The notes below the pieces were generated by a model. That model was not told where the DNA came from, ran no database searches, and worked only from the letters and a program-made list of their open reading frames with translations. Positions 58,449 through 64,000 of a stretch of 64,000 nucleotides of DNA are shown one piece after another. Each line of letters opens with the position of its first letter. Position 1 is the stretch's first letter. A program made the position numbers and the translations under genes. The DNA lies in the NCBI GenBank assembly GCA_022113835.1, contig JAILWY010000001.1:10284501-10348500 (forward strand). The letters run 5' to 3'. The DNA is from Atopsyche davidsoni (taxonomy: Eukaryota; Arthropoda; Insecta; Trichoptera; Hydrobiosidae).

Positions 58449-58570
58449 TTTTTGACAGAGAGTACTTGGTGATTATTATGTTTGATAATGCCAACGTGAA
58501 AGATTGGCGACACCGGTCACAAATAAAAACGAACATGTGGAAAATCACTCAAGTATTTTATTCAAAAATA
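58449..58570 (-). repeat. Inverted-repeat family B, copy 3 (inverted)
   Basis: Plus strand begins TTTTTGACAGAGAGTACTTG, the terminal sequence of copy 1. It then carries the core in reverse complement (TTTGATAATGCCAACGTGAA, CACCGGTCACAAATAAAAA) and AAAATCACTCAAGTATTTTA, the arm of copy 2. The shared terminal sequence at opposite ends supports inverted termini. Confidence 0.75.
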
Positions 58571-59781
58571 TTAATTTATATTCTATTTTCATTTATAAAA
58601 TATAATTTTTTTATAAGATTTGAAAGATACGATATTTTTGGAACATAAGCGTTCGACAGAGTAAACTAAAGATTTTAAGTCGTGAATTTACTTGTATTTA
58701 GTGCATTGGTTTCGTTTTTGGAGCCGCTGAAAGTAGATGTCATTTAGCCAGAGTAAGCTTTGCGTAGTAGCTTCCGTTATTTTCAGGAAGCTCATCACTT
58801 CGAGGCAGAGTTGAGAGGTTGGTCGGCGGTGGTGGCGGCTGCTGACTCGTGCAGGGTTGCGAGTGACATAAGCCAGCCGCAACCATCGAAGCTTAACTTA
58901 ACTTTTACATAACCACCGGCAGTTGCTGGAGCTTAATTTAATGAAGGGCGGTTTCCCACGAATCTCACCGTTTTGCTGGCTTTACACTAAATTGAATATA
59001 AACAAACCGAATGGAACAAATTCGTGAAGCGGATTCTTAATTAAAATGTGAAATAACTGTCTTTTACTTCTGTGTACCCGAATTTAGAATCTAGAAAATG
59101 CGGCCTAGGAAGTAAGTTGGCAATTGAACCTGATGAAATGTCTGCTTTGTTGCTAACAGCGGCTGTTATTCCGTTTTAATCAAAAATAAATTCAAGATGT
59201 TTACAATGCCACCCTAAAAAAAATAAACAGCGATTATTGCTTTATAAGCAGTACATTTAAATACCTGATGGCTGGCGTTGACTGCTGTATAAACCTTATA
59301 TTTTACAATCGAAAATTTCTAAGAATTGTTTGTATTACCATAATCCACAGAGAAGCGAGCGATTATAAGGCCTTTATAATATTCTCCAGACACATAAAGC
59401 ATGCCTCGTCCAGTAGAGCGCGGAGGGCTCCGACCTCGTAATGGAACTATTAGGAATCAATAATAGAAAATTTAAAAGGTCCTAAAAGTGATTTATGATA
59501 AGGATAAGGCTCTTAATAATAAAGTAACATACAAGCTTCAGGCTCACTTAGAACGAAAAAGAACATACTTACATATTAAAAGGCCCTAGTTCATAATGAA
59601 AATAGTTTTTTGTGCAGCCGAGAAGATATTAGAATTATACCGATATTAGATATTGGAAAAATATTAGAATTTTACCGAATAAAACCAAAATCAATTTAAT
59701 TTTTTTGGAAATTAAAGATTTTAAATTAAAAAGAAGTGAAATGTTTTTGATATGTTGATTTATCTAAATTTTATTTAAATA
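58571..59781. other. Intergenic sequence before mariner
   Basis: A GC-richer patch at 58720-58920 (with GGCGGTGGTGGCGGCTGCTG) has no long reading frame and could be a promoter or non-coding exon. Otherwise AT-rich with no feature. Confidence 0.35.
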
Positions 59782-61054
59782 CCAGGTGTACTCCTAATTA
59801 ATTTCCGGTTTTTTTCGATAGATGGTGTTCTGTATTTTGCTTTGCTGTTGGTAGCACTTATATGTCATTTTGTTAAGTAGTTATCGAGTGTCTAAACGGC
59901 GTTGACGTTTTCCTAAAAAATTATTTTAGAAAGTTTTTATTGCGTGTCAAAGATGTCTGCATTCGTACCGAATTTTGAACATATGCGCCATGCATTGCTT
60001 TTCATGGAAAAAAGTGTCCGAGAGCCACCGTGCGCTTGTGGAAGTTTATGGCAATCATGCTTTAACACTTCGAACATGTGAAACGTGGTTTCGACAATTC
60101 AGAAATGGAGATTTCGACCTGAACGACGTCGCATGCTCCGGAAAGCGAAAATCGTTTGATGACGTCGAATTGCAAGCGTATTGGATGAAGACGATACGCA
60201 AACGCAACGACAGCTTGCAGAAGCGCTGGGAGTTCAACAGCAAGCAATCTCCAAACGTCTGCGAGCCATGGGGAAAATTCAGAAGTGCGGAAAGGGGGTG
60301 TCGCATGAACTGACCGAGAGACAAATGGAAAATCGAAAAGTGACATGTGAAATGCTGCTTCAACGATACAAAAGAAAGTCTTTTCTGCATCGTATTGTTC
60401 CTGGCGATGAAAAATGGATTTTTTTAGAGAACCCTAACCGCAAAAAATCGTGGGTGAGTCCAGGTGAAGCATCGACATCGACGGCACGGCCAAATCGTTT
60501 CAGTCGGAAGGCCATGCTGTGTGTGTGGTGGGACCACACCGGTGTTATCTACTTTGAACTGCTGAAACCTGGTGAAACTGCGAACGCCGTTCGCTACGAA
60601 CAACAAATCAAAGATTTGAGCCGAGCAATTGCGGAAAACCGACCAGAATATAAAGAAAGACAGAAGCAGGTGATTTTGCTCCATGACAATGCACCATCGC
60701 ATAAGTCGAAACACGTTCGCGACACGCTGGAACAACTCCAGTGGGAAATGCTTGATCATGCGGCTTACTCACCAGACTTGGCCCCATCGGACTACTACCT
60801 CTTTGCTTCGCTGGGCCACGCACTTTCTGAGCAGCGCTTCGATTCTTATGAAAATTTTCGAAATTGGCTCACCGAGTGGTTCACCACCAAAGACAGTCAA
60901 TTCTATTGGCGTGGTATCCACAAATTACCGGAAAAGTGGAAAAAATATATAGAAAACGATGGAAAATATTTTGAATAAAATATCTTTAACACTTCTCTTG
61001 CAATATTGTGTTTTATTTACAAAAAAACCGGAAATTAATTACAAGTACACCTGG
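59782..61054 (+). mobile_element. mariner (Tc1/mariner superfamily) transposon, structurally complete
   Basis: Element of 1273 bp flanked by TA on both sides. The terminal inverted repeats begin CCAGGTGTACT and run into TTCCGGTTTTTTT; the two 34-bp ends match except at two adjacent positions (left CC, right TG). It contains one transposase gene with frameshifts. Full ends and high TIR identity suggest a fairly recent insertion compared with other repeats here. Confidence 0.95.
59953..60978 (+). pseudogene. mariner transposase, D,D34D type, frameshifted
   Basis: Starts at ATG 59953 (MSAFVPNFEHMRHALLF), shifts frame near 59996-60005 into VSESHRALVEVYGNH and TLRTCETWFRQFRNGDFDL, and shifts again near 60180 into DEDDTQTQRQLAEALGVQQQ. 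From there it is open to the stop at 60978. The N-terminal helix-turn-helix is thus split over frames, while the catalytic domain is intact: GDEKW (first Asp), LHDNAPSH (second Asp) and SPDLAPSDYYLF (third Asp), with 34 residues between the second and third Asp. WVSPGE and TARPNRF are typical for mariner. As written it cannot make a full-length transposase. Confidence 0.93.
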
Positions 61055-64000
61055 TATATATTTTTTATTTTAAATTAAGTAAATTAAAAATAATTTTCAA
61101 TTTGTTATAGAGCATATCTTTTATTTAATGCTAATCTAACATAATGCTCTTAAGCTAGTAAAAATCGTTATTCTATGAGCAAAGTCATAGGTATTGAGAA
61201 TTTCACACTTTGTATGGTTCAATAACTAATTAGCAAACTTATCAAACATAGTAATTCCAAAGAGATGATAAACATAATATCTGAACTGAAATACTATTGT
61301 ACTAAGCAAATAGCTTGAGTCATTCGTAGTTCCAATGGGTCGAGGAAATCTGATTGGATTGTGGATGTCTCAGGATACTCCGAAATCAGGACTTTGGACG
61401 CAATTGCTTCATCCCGGATACCGTGAAGATTATCCGTTTAGACATGTTTGTGGCGTTTCATGAACATTCGTGTGAATCTTTGCAATGGTATGATAATGGT
61501 GAATGGTATGTACGCAGATCACTCACTACACAAAGGCGTCACAATTCACCAGTAAATCAGTAAAAATACGATAAAAGTATTTCTTGGAAGTATATTTGAA
61601 GATTTTATATATATGTATAAAATGTGGAACTCTTAGCTCTATTGTATAATTTTTTTGGGTTTCATGCCATTTTAAGTTTGACGTATCAAATATGCTGGTG
61701 GAATTATCTTTGAGGAAATCCCTGAAAACTTCCCTAAGGAAAAATGTGGCGTCAATGTCTACACGATCGAACAGGAAGTCAAAATTGATATGGGTAGCAA
61801 CGACGGAAAAAAACCACTTTCAACTGTGGCATTGGATTTTTACAAGAATAAAAGAGGATTGTTTTTATGTGAATTTAAAAAAGGGCAAAGACTGATTATT
61901 ATCAAATATACGGAATAAAGAATTGCAAACTTAGCCTCAACGTGGATAATCACATTTTTTAATGAAGGCATGAATGTTTGAGTATGCTAACCATACAATA
62001 AAGGTATTGATTGAAGTTATATCACGTAGGTTGTTTTTTAACTTTTGAAACACTGATGCAAAAAAATTTGATAAAAGATAAAAGAAAGCAGTGACAACAA
62101 TGTTTTACTCAACAATTTAGTAAGAGATCCATGCTGATAAAATGAGTATAATTTCAAAATCATGTTTATTATAAATAAAGGGCATAACAATTTTTTGTTG
62201 CTAGTATTGAATATTCAAGAGAAACAATTGAACTGCAATCTAATTTTATCGAACTAAAAAATATCAAACATAATCTAAATAAAAACTATTGAGTATTTTT
62301 GATGGATAGTCTTAAATTCATATATGTCGTGGAAAAAAGTTCAAAATAAATTATATGCCTTCGTAACGTTTTGATCTTTATTATGGGCGGACATCAATCT
62401 TAGTTATATTGGTTGTCTCTAAATGAATTAAGATCCGATTGTTTGGATGTAATATTAAAAAAATAAATATGATTTATACGGTACAGATCATCATGAAAAA
62501 CAGCAATAATGGCTTTTATTGTATTTTACAAAGAGGGAATACGACGATCTATATTGTAATTACCACAGTATTAGTTTGCTTGTGTATACACAACAATTGT
62601 TTTTGTAGACACATTCATTAAATTTATTATTTTCAAGATACAGTTTAAATTAAGATATCCTATTAAATGATCACCTTGGGTATTGTGTAAATAGCCATAA
62701 ATAAAGTTTTATAGAGCCGTTTGTGTTTTTTTTATTTTAAAATATGAACTTGGACTACTTAACGTGTAGAATATGGAAATTCGTAAACTGTCTGTATGAT
62801 TTTCAATTTTAAATTGGCTTTTTTTTATATAAATAAGCAGTTCATTCAATCATTTTTATGGGTCAGGTTTTTAAAAACTAAGAGGTGAGATCAATGCTGT
62901 TATTTTTTGTATTCAAGTTAACAACCTCGACAGGTTGTAGATTATCGATTTTACTCATTGTAAATAAACAAATTAAAATACCATTGATATTGCATTTGAA
63001 GTTTGAAGTGTTAGACTAATGTTTATGACAGTAGTTCTCGTTTTTTATTCTCTACTAACAGGTAATCTCTTTACTTGTTATTAGCATTGTTGAGATTTCA
63101 AGTATACATGAAATATTTTCCATCAATCCACAACACAATTTTTACTGAGCACTGTTAATTTATTTGTTTACGAAAAAAAACCAATGTATTTATAATGTTG
63201 GAAATGTAAAAAGATGGCAAAAGTTGTTTTCGGTTAAGGCCATATTTTTGTTTTACTTACCCTCATATATAAAACGCCTCATGAATTTTTATATCTTGCC
63301 TAGCCAACAAAAAAGGACTTTTGAATATTAAGTGCCCCTATAATTGAGAAAACTTTTTATTTTACACGCGTTTGATGTTTTTTTGCGACAGTTTAAGCTT
63401 TTTGTGTTGAACTGAAACTTTTCTCCAGCGACGATAAAAAGAACGGAGAAGTACTTTTTTGTTTTACAAATCAAATTACTTCATATTTATTTATAAGATG
63501 ATTGGTTAGCAATAAAGTTAAAACAAATATTTGATATTATACACTCATTTGAATATACAAAAACTTAAGATATTTTCAAGAAGTATTTTTGTGTTGCATA
63601 CAATAAAAATCAGCAATATTTTTAAAGAATTTGCTACTTATGCAGAGCTCACTTAGAACAAGCTGGCTCAGATATTGCAAAAGTAGGAAACGCCGACTTA
63701 AATAATATAAAAGAAAGAAAGAAAAAACTTCAGCCATAAGGCCAATAGAAGCAAACTTGGTTTCAGGTCTACTATTTGCCATTTTGGGACCTGAAGGTAT
63801 TCGCTTCAGACGAAATAACATAGAAATGTAAAGTCAAGCATCTTACAAGAATTTTCATATAAGAATCATGAATTATTTTTTATCTTCACTAAACAGCGTG
63901 TTGTCTGCTGTAAGATCGTTTAAAATACGGTAATGGTGCTTTTTCTTTCCATATCACATACCGACGAGTACAGTATTTTAGGTTCCTAACGAAATACCTT
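61055..64000. other. AT-rich intergenic sequence to window end
   Basis: No supported gene. Frames at 61354-61563, 61692-61895 (Lys/Arg/Ser-rich) and 63576-63821 (minus, with a hydrophobic Leu/Phe stretch) are unassigned and likely chance or relics. Confidence 0.45.

Noticed and set aside
60055..60823. Minus-strand ORFs across mariner
   Set aside because: Antisense frames of the transposase, with no family match.

Overview
The window looks like nuclear DNA of a holometabolous insect, most likely a moth or butterfly. It is AT-rich (intergenic and intronic sequence especially), its introns are short and GT-AG, the encoded proteins are animal-type, and it carries a mariner element, small non-autonomous DNA transposons, an LTR relic and a tRNA-derived SINE. 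The assignment to Lepidoptera is an inference from overall texture, not from a diagnostic marker.

The first 36 kb is gene-dense, and exon structures could be followed by reading frame and splice sites. In order: the 3' part of eIF2B-epsilon (+, 55-2844); TBC1D19-type TBC protein (-, 3558-6416); the histone chaperone SPT2 (+, 6942-9965), sharing a 525-bp divergent promoter with TBC1D19; an RNF141-type RING protein (-, 13290-14302); a ZnT1-like SLC30 protein with altered metal-site residues (+, 20779-25089); ribosomal protein L27A (+, 26772-28054); splicing factor SF3A2 (-, 29008-30205); and a forkhead transcription factor (+, about 31423-35687). Most are housekeeping functions (translation, splicing, chromatin, trafficking) and are neighbours without an evident shared pathway.

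Two introns of the L27A gene hold a pair of box C/D snoRNA-like sequences that share a 33-nt block. The block includes an antisense element to the conserved 3' part of 18S rRNA, placed as in the U43 (SNORD43) / snR70 family. This is the best-supported unlisted RNA signal in the window.

From about 36 kb to the end there is no convincing protein-coding gene apart from a decayed but structurally complete mariner (59782-61054, with 34-bp inverted repeats and TA duplication). The region holds AT-rich sequence, long (TA)n tracts, copies of dispersed repeats, and a few GC-richer islands (around 41.2, 47.5, 48.2, 50.9, 52.7 and 58.8 kb) that may be isolated exons, regulatory elements or old insertions.

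Two dispersed repeat families were recognised by comparing the window with itself: a roughly 120-170 bp family (17.0, 22.9, 33.1 kb) and a short inverted-repeat family (35.1, 38.1, 58.5 kb). A hAT-like element (17596-17923), a minus-strand LTR with gag remnant (25.5-26.4 kb), a SINE head (16.56-16.62 kb) and a non-LTR retrotransposon tail (about 16.1-16.36 kb) cluster in the gaps between genes.
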